NCBI GenBank assembly: GCA_944548615.1
Contig: OX155961.1
Span: forward strand, 23,403,620 to 23,467,619
Source of the DNA: Micropterix aruncella
Lineage: Eukaryota > Arthropoda > Insecta > Lepidoptera > Micropterigidae
Length of the DNA: 64,000 nucleotides
Reading direction: 5' to 3'
Below, piece after piece: positions 20,245-31,569 of this stretch (its first letter is position 1; each line of letters starts with the position of its first letter). The notes beneath the pieces are model-generated. The model was given only the letters and a program-made list of their open reading frames with translations, did no database searches and was not told the origin of the DNA. Position numbers and translations under genes: made by a program.

Positions 20245-20897
20245 CTGTCCAGAGCTCCCAGTCTGACAACGAAACCCAAGCAGGGCCTTCAAGCTCTATA
20301 AACTCCCAGCCTAACAACCCACTAGAGCAAGAGCCTTTAATACTAACCAACGAAACCCAAGCAGGGCCTTCAAGCTCGACAAACTCCCAGCTTAACAATC
20401 CAACAGAGCCAGAGCCTTTAATACCAACCATTTCTCCATCGAATGACCAAATTGAGGCTGGACCTTCTGAACCTACGAGCTCCCAGACCCAAGATCAGAC
20501 CAAGCGAAGTCCAACAATAGCAGATATTTCCCCATTGCCCAAATCTTCACAAGTAAAACGATTAGTTAACCGTAAGAAAGGTAAATTTAGAATACTGAAT
20601 GCATCACCTGACATAACACAATTAAAAACTGTCGCTGCTGAGAAAAAAGCAGCCGATTTGAGGAAATCAGCCCGAAAAGTAAAAAAAAGAGTCATGCAGC
20701 CAGCTTCTAGTGATGAAGAAGAACCGATCGCTTCAGAGGATGAAGACCCATGCCGCATTTATTGCTTGGAGCCTTGGAGTCGTTCCCGCCCAAGGGAATG
20801 TTGGCTGCGATGCCAAGTCTGTCACCAATGGTGTCACGCAGAGTGCGTTGGATTACCAAAAACGGCAAAACATGTCGTTTGTGATATTTGCAAGTAA
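20244..20897 (+). CDS. C-terminal linker and PHD finger of the same transposase (shifted frame)
   Basis: Open in the frame of 20535 back to the transposase stop, so most of it is probably the rest of one original protein. The first 95 codons form a Ser/Pro/Gln/Asn-rich linker with an imperfect repeat (NETQAGPSSS... twice). From the ATG at 20535 there is a basic region (KSARKVKKRV), an acidic patch (SSDEEEPIASEDED) and a Cys4-His-Cys3 PHD-like finger (CRIYC, CQVCHQWCHAEC, CDIC) ending at TAA 20895-20897. PHD fingers usually read histone tails. Here the finger could target the transposon to chromatin, which is inference. It could also be translated separately from 20535 (120 aa). Confidence 0.7.
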   Translation, partial: AVQSSQSDNETQAGPSSSINSQPNNPLEQEPLILTNETQAGPSSSTNSQLNNPTEPEPLIPTISPSNDQIEAGPSEPTSSQTQDQTKRSPTIADISPLPKSSQVKRLVNRKKGKFRILNASPDITQLKTVAAEKKAADLRKSARKVKKRVMQPASSDEEEPIASEDEDPCRIYCLEPWSRSRPRECWLRCQVCHQWCHAECVGLPKTAKHVVCDICK

Positions 20898-21139
20898 AGT
20901 AGTGCGGATGATTGGGTGTATGTCATCTTACCCTTGGGGGTTGGGTGAGATGGATTTTTTAATACTTTTTTAAATGACTAGTTTTTAAAGAAATAATAGT
21001 TTTAGGTCTTTCAGTTAATTGTTTTTGTGATAACAATAAACCACTTTTTGATTCAGAATTTCTGTTTTAATAAATTTGCTTAAGGGTTGCCCAAAAATCA
21101 GTCTTTTTGAAATCTATGCCATCTCAGAACACCTTCCCC

Positions 21140-21680
21140 TATCGTTATAACTCCATGGGCTGGCGGGTTCACTCATAGCAATTGACTTCCTTCCATGTTG
21201 GATATAAGTGTATGGGGTCAGTGTAGTAACTGGAGATATTTCTGTTTTTGCTATTTAGGACATCACATTATTTTACACGTATTTATTTATTTAGGAATGA
21301 ATTACTCTAAAACAATGATTTGTCTTACAGATTTACCTGGAACCTAATGGAAAAGTCTTATCTTTATGCTTATATGATTATGTCACCCAACTGAGATAAG
21401 CCCGCTCTAGAGTGGATAGGTCTCCAATATTACAAGAAATTATTTAAAAGTTTTAGTAAAATGCTCATAAAATTAAATTTCCTTAAAATGACATATTCAA
21501 GAACAAAACAAACTCGCAATTGCATTATAAAATCGCCATTAAATGGAACATAGCATTCCGTTAAATAGAGTGTGATAAATAGAATAGACTTAAAAAAAAT
21601 GAAGAGAAAAATCAAGTTATAGGAAAGAAAAGAAAGAAAAGTCATAACGAAATTTTAAAAAAGTCGTTAATATTTAATAC
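21140..21680. other. AT-rich flank with a non-LTR 3'-UTR motif
   Basis: Only the ACCCAACTGAGATAAGCCCG motif (about 21386-21406) is recognised. It is shared with the 3' UTRs near 1290 and 43160. No gene seen. Confidence 0.4.
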
Positions 21681-22436
21681 TAGCTGACCCGTGCCCACTT
21701 CGTTGGGCGGTAAAACATTTTACTTGTGATGAAATTATGAGTGTGGTTTGGTTAGTACTGAGTGCTATGATTTATTTCCTGACTGCCAAAAGAAGGGTTA
21801 TATTTTTACTGCATATGTATATATGTATTTGCATACCAATTTGACTATATTACCGTTATTTGTGAGTGCCTTCTTGTGAGTGTCTTATTTGTGAGTGTCT
21901 GAGCTCTTGTGAGCGTCATATCTCTAACCATTTATGCAGTAAAAGTGAAATTATATGCAGTAAAATGTAAAAGTCTTTTGTTTTAAATACTTAAGACGAT
22001 AAATTTACTTATTTTGATAATAATTCATAATTGTTGATAATATGACCAATAAACATGACCTAACGATTTAAATTATTTTTTTAATATAAAATACTACTTT
22101 TTATTACTTAATTATAAAAGTTAGACATATGCTGTCGCTGACTTTTTTGTAGGCATTATCAAGCTCCACAACTCTTCTCTAGAACTTAATCATATATCTC
22201 TCATCGTTAAGGCAGCGTTCGTTAGAAACGTTTTCGTTCGACCTTTTTTTCCGACTTACTTTGGGAATCCGACTACCATGAAGAAGTCTTTCCATTTTTC
22301 GGAATAATATATAGTCTATGACACTCACAAATAACCTGGCTTTCTATTGGTCAAAAAAAATCAAAATCGGTTCAGTAGATCCAGAGATTACCTCCTACAA
22401 CATCACAAACTTTACCTCTTTATAATATTAGTATAG
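21681..22436 (+). mobile_element. RTE/SINE-like repeat, copy 1
   Basis: Starts ACTAGCTGACCCGTGCCCAC and ends TTTATAATATTAGTATAGA. It is closely similar over its whole length to 26122-26863, including TTATTTGTGAGTGTC repeats in the middle. The ends match RTE-derived repeats common in insects (from memory). Non-coding; the apparent frames are short. Confidence 0.65.
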
Positions 22437-22439
22437 AAG

Positions 22440-24940
22440 TATAGATATGGTAGGTAATATAAAATTAAATATCATAATACCTACTCCCTATTTGTTATTT
22501 GATGGTTAAATTCCATATGAAATAATCAGTTTTTATGCCTCTGTCACTGATTTGCCATATATTTGCTTAAATCGCATGAAATAATATTTTAAAATTGGTT
22601 TTAGGATTATTTTTCATGTACTGAATTTTTCATGTAACCTTTACATGATATTATCATATATTATGATGTTACTGATTTTTTACAGCGCGGCGGCGGTCGT
22701 TGATCTAAAATTTGCATTATTTCTGCATATAATTATAGGAATTTCATTTTACTGGCTTCTTTACGTGAATTCATCATTCCACTCAGTGAACCTATTTTCG
22801 CTTGATGAATTCCAAATTTTGCCGGACGATTTCCAAATTTCATGTGGTGAATTAGACGTATTGCTGAATATATATATTTCTATAATATATAATTCGAATG
22901 AGTATTTTTCTCAAATTTAATCTATGTCCGAAAAATATTTACAAATTGTAAAGAACCTAAATATAATATGTACACTTACCTAATTATAGGATTGAAGATT
23001 ATAAAGAGTTTAATCAAAATTAATCGATTTTAAATCAGATATACATATGTATTTAGGGGTTGGGGGTAGTTTGATTGCCACAAAAGTCTTGGGGTGACAC
23101 ATATTTCATAATTCATACGTTTACAATATATTGAAGTTATTGATATCATTTACTTACTAATAAAATGAACGAAAGATTGGCTTACCGCGAAGCTAATGTC
23201 GTGAGTTGCGATGTTTAGAAGTATATTATTTTTAACGCCGTAAAGTCATTAAATTAAAACGCACCAAATAATACGTTCTAAACCTAAAAATAAACGACGT
23301 TCAATCGTTGCAAAACCATAATCATAATCATATATTTTTTTTTCTTCAAATAAGACTAGGTATCTACAACAATCAAATAGGTGGATATATAATCTGTTGA
23401 AATCGTCAAAAAAATATATAGGTATTAGCATTGATTATACGTATAATCAATGATATTATAATCAATGATACGTATAATCAATGATAAGACAATGATTTAT
23501 GTCATAAATGTCAAATTGAATAACATAGTAAAAAAACACATATAATGGAAATAATGTCAAATTAAAACACACAACAAATAGAAACATAAATAAACGCATT
23601 TCAAAAAAAACAAACAACATTTCTAAAATCATTCACTAATTAAATGCCAACAAAATTTGAAAATAATGCTGTTTTAACATTCAACTTAACAGCTAAACAC
23701 ATTGAAGCGTATATAAAAAAAAACAATATTTTAAAATAGCATATCATGCCCTAAACGGTGTAAATCATATATACAAACAAATTGACTAGACTACAAACGA
23801 TTGAGCACAGCTGTAGAGCTCGTCCAACTTATAGAAAGCATGTGTGGATGCCATTTTTTTTTCAAAGCTTGTGAATATTTTTAACTACAGAAGTCTAGTT
23901 TGGAGAGGGAGGCAGTTGAAAAGCTTAAAAGTAACGTAATTAAAAGATTTTTGAGTCTGTGCTAGGAGCACTCTGGGAAGAGCAATGTTTAATCGGTGGC
24001 GAGTGTCATGGGTGTGTTGATCATCATTTAGTTCATTTAGTTAGAAGAATATTCATCTACCATAGTTATTATTTAAAATTTTCGAAAATACGGAACGCAG
24101 TGAGTACTTCGCGCTACCCCAGCGAGGGCTCTTACTGCCTGCTTTTGGAAACTTGTTCTTATTTTGTGATAAAACATGTTTAGTCGAAATATATTTTTTT
24201 TGTATTTTTTTTTTAAAACAAGTGTTACATATATATTCCTATGTACCTAATATATTTCAAACTTAGGCGAAAAATAGAATAGAATAAGTGTAATGTGCAA
24301 AAATAACATTTCATAATGAATATTACATTTATTAAAAAAAATCTACAAACGGCAGACTTATCACTATAGCGATATCTTACAGTCGACCATTTGATATCCT
24401 AATTTTTAATTGTCATCGGACAGTACTCATATAAGCAATAAAGTTATATTTAAAATAAACTAATACAAATATATGTCATTAATTTATATTAGGGTTAAAA
24501 TATATATATTTTTAGTATTTTTCACAGGGAGGATAGGGTAGGGTATTTGGTTAGTGGCTGTGGGAAAGCAAATGTTTCTTCAACAACTTTTTGAAAGTGG
24601 GAAACGAAGGTGCATGAATCACAACGTGTGGGAAATGATTGCATAAAAGAGCAGAATTAACTGTAAAACAGTACGTGTAAACAGAAGACAGTTTCCGGCA
24701 AGTAGCCAGGGACTTATTTCATCCGCATATTCATTCCTTAATTAAAGTCGATGAGCAGTTCGCGGAAATTCGCAAAGCAAAAAAAAATATATTTTATCTC
24801 ATTCAATTTGAAATTCAAATTGCAAACGCGTGTCGCAATGAGCCTTCGAATTGCAATTTCGATCTAGCCTCGCATCGCGATCGTCGTATCATATAAGGGC
24901 ATTTTTATTTAATTAATTTATGGCGGACTTTAAATATTAT
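22440..24940. other. Unassigned AT-rich stretch
   Basis: No recognisable gene. A small palindromic cluster of ATTGATTATACGTATAATCA-type words lies at 23430-23485. A short frame at 22645-22920 has two hydrophobic stretches but matches nothing known to me. 24520-24720 resembles the tail of a non-LTR element, without enough signal to name it. Confidence 0.4.
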
Positions 24941-24949
24941 TTGCGACGG

Positions 24950-25260
24950 TTGTATGTGAGATTTTCTAAACAAAATTTCACAATGTGTTTTCGGCCCAAC
25001 AAGACACTTCTGTACTGAATTTAAAGCTCTAAGTTCAATATTTCATTATTTCAAATTTTAAGTAAGACTAGCGCGCCCTCTTGTAAACAACTCTATTTTA
25101 AACTCTTGCCGAATTTCAGCTCAATCGTAGCGTTTGGGCGCTATCGTGGGGATACACACACACACACACACATACACACATACACACATAGACATACAGT
25201 TAGATTTCAGTCTGGAAATGTTTTTAGTCGTATCGGGGGGGGGGGGGGGTCGAAATGTAT
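24950..25260 (-). repeat. Dispersed repeat with (CA)n, copy 1
   Basis: Minus-strand match to 58440-58690: the words GGCCGAAA, GCGCGCTAGTC, CAGCTGGAATTCGG-like and GCGCCTAA-like occur in the same order in both. Both copies contain a CA/GT microsatellite (25154-25198 here) at the same point, so the microsatellite is part of the repeat. A run of G follows at about 25236-25249. Confidence 0.55.
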
Positions 25261-25479
25261 ATATCCGTCTTTATGACGATATTTTTAGCGCGTTCACAAT
25301 ACTTTACCATCTCATCGGTTGGTAGGCCGGTAAAGTAAAATGAGTTATTATGGACGGGCGAGGTAGTGGGCGCATCGTTGGGTTGTACAACGTTGGGATG
25401 GTAGTGGGCGCATCGTTGGGATGTACAACGTAATAAAGTCACATCTACATTGTATACGACAAAAATAACATTGTAAATG

Positions 25480-25800
25480 TAAATGAAAATTGTAAATCCA
25501 AAACGGTCAATTGTATCGAATCGGCGCGGCTTCACCGCCACGTGCCGCGCGATCGAGCCTCGCTTAATTATTCCATCTCCGGCCGTCTGTTGGCATAAAT
25601 TTGTATTCAGTCCGGATTTGTCTAGTTTGTTTACGCTTACGTTAATGGCAATTAAAGTTGCAAATGAGTTTCGTTAGAAGTTGTTTGAACGCCGCGCCGC
25701 GCCACTCCAACTTAGATAAACTCCGCGCCGCGACGCTTTGTATTTTTCTTAGCCCCCCCTTTACTTTGGCTTTTAAAGTTGGCGGAGGCCGTTGTTGATA
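25480..25800. other. CpG-rich unassigned block
   Basis: Contains many CG dinucleotides (CGGCGCGGCTTCACCGCCACG, CGCCGCGCCGCGCCAC) in AT-rich surroundings. It could be a promoter-proximal region or first exon of a gene outside the window. No reading frame supports a call. Confidence 0.3.
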
Positions 25801-26121
25801 AATAATCGTTTGCTTAGGCGAGGGAATACTGCAAGTAACTCATTTAACAGAATAACACAAGCAGAGCCTGATTTGAACATACTTCCTGTTGGCTCTAGGG
25901 GTAGTCCTTAACAGGTATATATGGTACGTACTAGTGGATTTACTCGGCGTTGTCCGTACTATATACATATGCCACTTATACCTATGTATACTAATTTTTA
26001 TGGCGATACTTTAAACAGCATACAGAGTGAGTTTTAATTAACCGGCATCATTAAAATGCATAAATCAGCAAACCTAAAAACGCAACTTTGAAAAAATCTT
26101 GAAGTTTTCTTTTATTTTAAA

Positions 26122-26863
26122 CTAGCTGACCCGTGCCCACTTCGTTGGGCGGTAAAACTTTTTACATGTAATAAAATTATGAGTGTGGTTTGGTTAGTAC
26201 TGAGTGCTATGATTTATTTCCTGACTGCCAAAAGAAGGCTTATATTTTTACTGCATATGTATGTATGTATTTGCATGCTAATTTGACTATATTACCGTTA
26301 TTTGTGAGTGTCTTCTTGTGAGTGTCTTATTTGTGAGAGTCATCTCTTTAACCATTTATGCAGTAAAAGTGAAATTATATGCAGTAAATGGGAAAAGTCT
26401 TTGTTTTAAACACTCGAGACGATAAATTTTCTTATTTTGATATGAATTCATAATTGTTGATAATATGACCAATAAACAAGACCTAGCGATTTAAATTCCT
26501 TTTTAATATAAAAAACTACTTTTTGTGACTTAAATATAAAATTTAGACACATGCTGTCGCTGACTTTTTTGTAGGCATTATCAAGCTCTATTAAGCACTT
26601 CTCTAGAACTTGATCATATATCTCTCATCGTTAAAGCAGCGTCAGTTAGAGACGTTTTCGTTCGACCGTTTTTTCTCCGAGTTACTTTGCAAATCTGACT
26701 ACCACGAAAAAGTATTTTTTTCGAATTAATATATATAGCCTATGACACTCACAAATAACGTGGCTTTCTATTGTTAAAAGAGTTTTCAAAATCGGTTTAG
26801 TAGATCCAGAGATTACTTCCTACAACATCACAAACTTTACCTCTTTATAATATTAGTATAGAT
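26122..26863 (+). mobile_element. RTE/SINE-like repeat, copy 2
   Basis: Second copy of the repeat at 21681-22436, same orientation, with the same ends and about the same length. Scattered substitutions and short indels separate the two. Confidence 0.65.
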
Positions 26864-26901
26864 TAGTATGGAAAAAGCTGAGTGCGCTGCGCAATCTAGC
26901 G

Positions 26902-26948
26902 GTAGGTAAAATATCGCGGATATAGTTTATTCGCGATATTTTACCTAC
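26902..26948. repeat. 17-bp perfect inverted repeat
   Basis: GTAGGTAAAATATCGCG at 26902-26918 pairs with its exact complement at 26932-26948 around a 13-base spacer. It lies 30-40 bp downstream of the RTE/SINE-like copy. Confidence 0.8.
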
Positions 26949-27999
26949 TGATATATATATAGTAGCGTGCTTAACGCCTGTTAAACTTTTATTGAAAATT
27001 TACTGTATTCAAATTTCCAAAAGAAATATGTTTTTTTAGATTTTATTAGAAGTTATTTACTAGCTCGTACTAATTCACCCACTTCAAGGATCCTAAATAA
27101 TGAAAACTCATCCTTTAGAAGTTGATGTGCTACAGCTTCATCTATTAGCGAGTCAAAATACGCAGCTCGGCGATATTGACGTATTCAATTGATCGTCTAT
27201 CGCTCTTAAAAAAAGCAATAATTAATAACGGTGTTGGCATATAATTGTAATCCGACTATATAATATAATAATATTAATATGTATTCGAGAATATATCAAG
27301 ATTATATTTAAATAATATGTTTGACAATAGTATGTAGGTATACATTATGGAACGTGTATTCACATAAAATTGTATTTACTTACTTTATTTAGGTAAAAAC
27401 ACTCATATACCTACATTGGTGTGAAAAAAATACATTATACAGACATACGTATATTACCATTAATTACTACAAAATATTATAAATAGTAGCAAAGGGAAAA
27501 TTACAATCAAAATTACACTAATAACTTATTAAACCAAGCAACGAAACAAACTAATGCAACCAAGAAACAAAAAGTTTTACTTAAAAACAAATTAAACTAT
27601 AAGCTAATGCAACAACAAATCGTCTATTTTTTCCTAAAACTAACCAACGTATCGAAAAATATGTCAAGTCATTCGAAGCTTTATTATAATGTAAACATGA
27701 CCGTCTGAAAAGGGTATTTTTCGCATAGTTCGTGTGAAAAGAGGGTATATGAAATGTATCTTTTGAACGAAAAGAGGGAGACCGAGGAATTTTAAAAATA
27801 ATTTTGCCCAAATGGGGTGCAGAATTAATATGGTTCCCCCCTTCCCAATTCCCACCTCCCCTTATGTGAGTTTATTCTTCATAGAAAACTGTTAAGTGTT
27901 TAAATTATTAGGGTTTAAGTGGAAACATGTTATTATCATTATCTTTGAAATTTAATAATTTTGTACGTAATATTTTGTAAAAGCTGTTTGTTTCCTTAA

Positions 28000-28770
28000 C
28001 CCGCCACTGATGACGTCAATTTGACTTACATCATTGGTGACGCCGGTCTCACGGACCGGGATTTTCAAACTAAGTTTTTTACATAATTAACTATACATGC
28101 TACTTTCCGATCGTTAATTTTAAAGATACGTATTTGTTTGACAATAAAACAAAGCATTTTCATAAATCACGGCTCGTTTATTAGTTTTTTCACTATGGAA
28201 CTTAGAACACTTAAAATTAAATTCACCTATCTTCTTAAAAATTAAAAAATCTAAACAATGATATAATTTTTTAACTAAATCAGCCCATTATAGTGTTATG
28301 ACACTAGGAACTTTATAAAAAGAAACAAGAATGGTTATACTTCTCCCAAAAAAACTAATAAAAACACACTCAAAAATCATTGTTCCTCCACAGCCTAACA
28401 GTCTCTGCAAGACGGCACTACATGTTCGAGACACAAATATTTCTTACATTTGTGACACGTTTATTTCGTTTTTCTGTTTTTTTGCCATCCACACTCATAA
28501 CATCGACCATTTCTTGAAGTTTGTTTTCGAAATTGAAAAATCATCTTTTACCTTTGACTTACGTAGTCGGTGACCCCGGTCTCACGCACCGGGTTGGCGC
28601 CAAAACTCCGAAACGTGCGCCCGCGTCACCGTCGCGGAATGGACTGACGGTGCGGGGTGCGCAATAAGGCAGCTACTCGAAATCACAAGACAAATCGATT
28701 GCTAGTGAGAAAGTTATTCGACTTTTTCGAACCACCCGGTCTCACAGACATATACGTCACCAGTGGCGGG
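28000..28770 (-). mobile_element. piggyBac-type element relic with TTAA duplication
   Basis: Bordered by TTAA at 27996-27999 and 28771-28774, the strict target of piggyBac. The inverted ends begin CCCGCCACTGATGACGT on the left and the right end is its complement with one mismatch. Internal words GGTCTCACGGACCGGG (about 28046), GGTCTCACGCACCGGG (about 28578) and GGTCTCACAGAC (about 28738) are repeated near the ends. At 771 bp it keeps only the last part of a transposase. Confidence 0.85.
28400..28573 (-). pseudogene. piggyBac transposase C-terminal cysteine-rich domain
   Basis: On the minus strand the frame reads CYECGWQ, then (after two in-frame stop codons) CHKCKKYLCLEH, then PSCRDC. This is the spaced Cys/His pattern of the zinc-binding domain that ends piggyBac transposases and binds the terminal repeats. 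The catalytic Asp residues and the rest of the protein are gone. Confidence 0.65.
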
Positions 28771-28816
28771 TTAAAAATAATAAAATAAAATAAATTAAAA
28801 AATAAAGTCGATTGCG

Positions 28817-30180
28817 CCAAAATATTGCCCGTTCTCAAATACATATGTATACAAATTTCTATGGTGATAGGTTAAACGGCATAACAGTTGATGTGTTGCA
28901 GTGTAGTGTAGGCTTACAACCAACTCGGTAGCGCGAAATATTATCAGTGCTCAAATACAAAGTTTTAATACTAATACCGATATGCAAACCACTTTTTATG
29001 GCGTCGGTTGAACGGTATAGAAGTGAATGTGCTGTAGCGACATCTAGCTGCGAACTACAATAAACTAATATAGCGATAAAATATTAGCCGTGCTCAAATA
29101 CCTATGTGCACCAATTTTCATGGCAACCGTATGAACGATATCGAGGTACAGCGCTATCTAGTGGCGAGTTATAAAAACTAGGGTTGTCGACTACAGCGGG
29201 CGAGCCCGTCACCCCAGGAAGTTTTAAGGATTAGTCGTTCTATCTCCCTGGAGTGAGCGCAGAAGACTTGGACAAAACAGTCCACCGTCTAGCTCCGCCA
29301 CAAACCCGTAAGAGGCCAACGCTTAGGAGTGTTACTCAGCGGGCTTAAACTCACGCCCTTACTTCCAATTGCGACCAGATTACTCCGGTCCCTCGATTGG
29401 TTACGAGTTCGAGGTCGCTTGCGCGGTCTTCTTCCTTACGACGCGGTGAAACTGTGTATACCGAATCTATCGCGGACCAGGGCATCTTTTGCACGGCTGT
29501 TCACCTAGGATCGGGTAGCCGATGGTCGTTTCAAGAGCAGTCGCCGTAAGGTCCGCAACCACCCCCGCTCTATAGGAAACAGTACTGCTTCCAGACTCCC
29601 CCGACTGTTAGTCAGAGTGCGCAATCGATTGGCTTATGCCGCACTGTGCGCAGACCGTCCAGGAGCGCCAGAAGGTTGATTCCCAGGGGAAACTAACCAT
29701 AAGGCCAGAGTCCTACCCAGGCTCGCACTTCATGCGTGGAGGCCGTCGGATAGGTGTTGACCCGTGAGTGTGACCAACCCTGAACAGAATGGGTCTTCGT
29801 GGCCAACTCAGCAAGGGCCCATTAACTCCCAAAGCTCCGGGCTCAAATACCTATTGTATAGTATATCAATTTTAATTGCAGGTATAGAAACTGTTGTGCT
29901 GCCGCGCCAAGTAGTAGCGAGTTGTACAGTGTATAGCACAATAATGTCATCCGAGCTCAAAAACCTGTGTATACCAATTTTTATGGCGATCGGTGAACGG
30001 TATAGAAGTCAATGTGCTGCAGCGTCATCTAGAGGCGAGCTATAATAAAGTAAATAGCGCGAAAATATTATCCGGCCTCAAAACCAATTTTTATCTTGAT
30101 CGGTTAAAAGGTACAGAAGTTGATGTTCTGCAGCGTCACCTAGTGGTGAGTTATAACAAAACGGATAGCATAGAAATCTT
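28817..30180 (+). repeat. Degenerate tandem repeat, about 110-136 bp unit, interrupted
   Basis: The block ACCAATTTTTATGGCGATCGG...GTGCTGCAGCGTCATCTAGTGGCGAG recurs at about 28852, 28988, 29110, 29862, 29972 and 30085. The array is split by a GC-rich B-L-A unit (29187-29840). Single diverged units lie near 25985, 27118 and 40300. Non-coding. Confidence 0.8.
29187..29840 (+). repeat. Complete GC-rich B-L-A unit, isolated copy
   Basis: Module B (29187-29580), linker with CTTCCAGACTCCCCCGACTG (about 29589-29608) and inverted-order module A (29607-29835), inserted in the tandem repeat. Because the flanking repeat sequence is known, this copy defines the likely ends of the mobile unit: TTGTCGACTACAGCGGGCGA on the left and CATTAACTCCCAAAGC on the right. 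No inverted ends, coding region or A-tail is seen. Confidence 0.75.
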
Positions 30181-30194
30181 CTTTATGACAAAAT

Positions 30195-30391
<197 letters not shown>

Positions 30392-30802
30392 TATTTTAAG
30401 GGTGTAAATTTTTTTAAATTATTTTCAATAATATATAAAATTAGATTCATGAAAAGTTACTTATCTGGGGTCCTGGTGGACCAGAAACATTTTAACGATA
30501 GTTAATGTCCTCTTTAAATACTTAGGGCAGCAGCACCTGTTTCCGCAATTGATAACTTATGATGTTCTTAGTTATTGCAGCCGAATTATTGTATGCCCTT
30601 GGATGTAATAAGTATAGGAGGATGGTTTCTGTAACAGAAATGGATGTTAGTAACTTATTTTAGAAGAAATTATATGACTGAGAATATTTCGACACTAGTC
30701 GTATTCATCTCTATGACATTTCTCAAATGAGATAGAGATGAATTTCTCAAAAGAGAAATGTCATAGAGATGAATACGACTAGTGTCGAAATATTCTCAGT
30801 CA

Positions 30803-31517
30803 TTTTAGGTTTCACTGAGTTTATTTATTAAAAAAAAATATATTTTTATTCAATTACTTAAAGATTACAATGATTACAATTTTCAGTAAGTGCTACTTTA
30901 ATACTAAGCTCCTCGAGACGACACGTATCGTCCGATGCAAATGAATGTCTGCCCTCATGGAGTCGGTGACCTCCTTTTATAGGGACGCTACTTATTCTCC
31001 TATTTAAATTACACAATGCTACGAAGTGCCTACGCGGGCGTCGTATCCAGACTCGGGCTGGAAGGGAAGGATATTTGATCAGGTGGTCGGCTGAGGCGAG
31101 CGTCTACGCTAGCCCAAATAAATATGGTAACAATCGAATAGAAAAGAATAGACTTTGAAAGAATGGATTCTAATACAATTGTTTGAAAAGGAAGTGATAT
31201 TCTTTATCGTACTGATTGCGTGGTCTGAGGAGTAATGTTATAATATTCCTATTTCATATGCTTCTACATTATAATCATAATAATATTCATATTAATAATA
31301 ACTATCCTTAAGGACCGATTGTGCGAAAGGATAATACATCATTCGTAACATATTACTATCGGTAAAGCAACAATCGAACTGATATTATGATTCACCTTAA
31401 ATCTACCTAACTACTTATGATAGAGACGATGTTCGTTGGTAGATCGAGGCGAGCGTTGATCTGCAAATAGGGTGCAAATATCTTAGAGGGTCGGTCGTAG
31501 CTGGTGACGTCGTAACA
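30803..31517 (-). repeat. 3' LTR (715 bp)
   Basis: On the minus strand it starts TGTTACGACGTCACCAGC and ends ...CCTAAAA. It carries the same TATA box (30973-30981) as the 5' LTR and an AATAAA-type signal close to its end (about 30821-30828). Confidence 0.92.
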
Positions 31518-31569
31518 CCTCCACGCTTAGACTGGAAAACTTCTTTGGAAGTTTGAAAGGGGTGCCTCC

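Larger units (their letters stand above)
18364..21139 (+). mobile_element. pogo-type DNA transposon with TIRs and TA duplication
   Basis: The ends at 18364-18389 and 21114-21139 are inverted repeats of 26 bp with one visible mismatch (GGGGAAGGTG... and its complement). They are bordered by TA at 18362-18363 and 21140-21141, the target duplication of the Tc1/mariner-pogo superfamily. The interior holds a DDE transposase frame and a downstream PHD frame. Length about 2.78 kb. Confidence 0.9.

Noticed and set aside
22645..22920. 91-codon frame with two hydrophobic stretches
   Set aside because: AT-rich composition alone gives such frames; no relatives or context support a gene.
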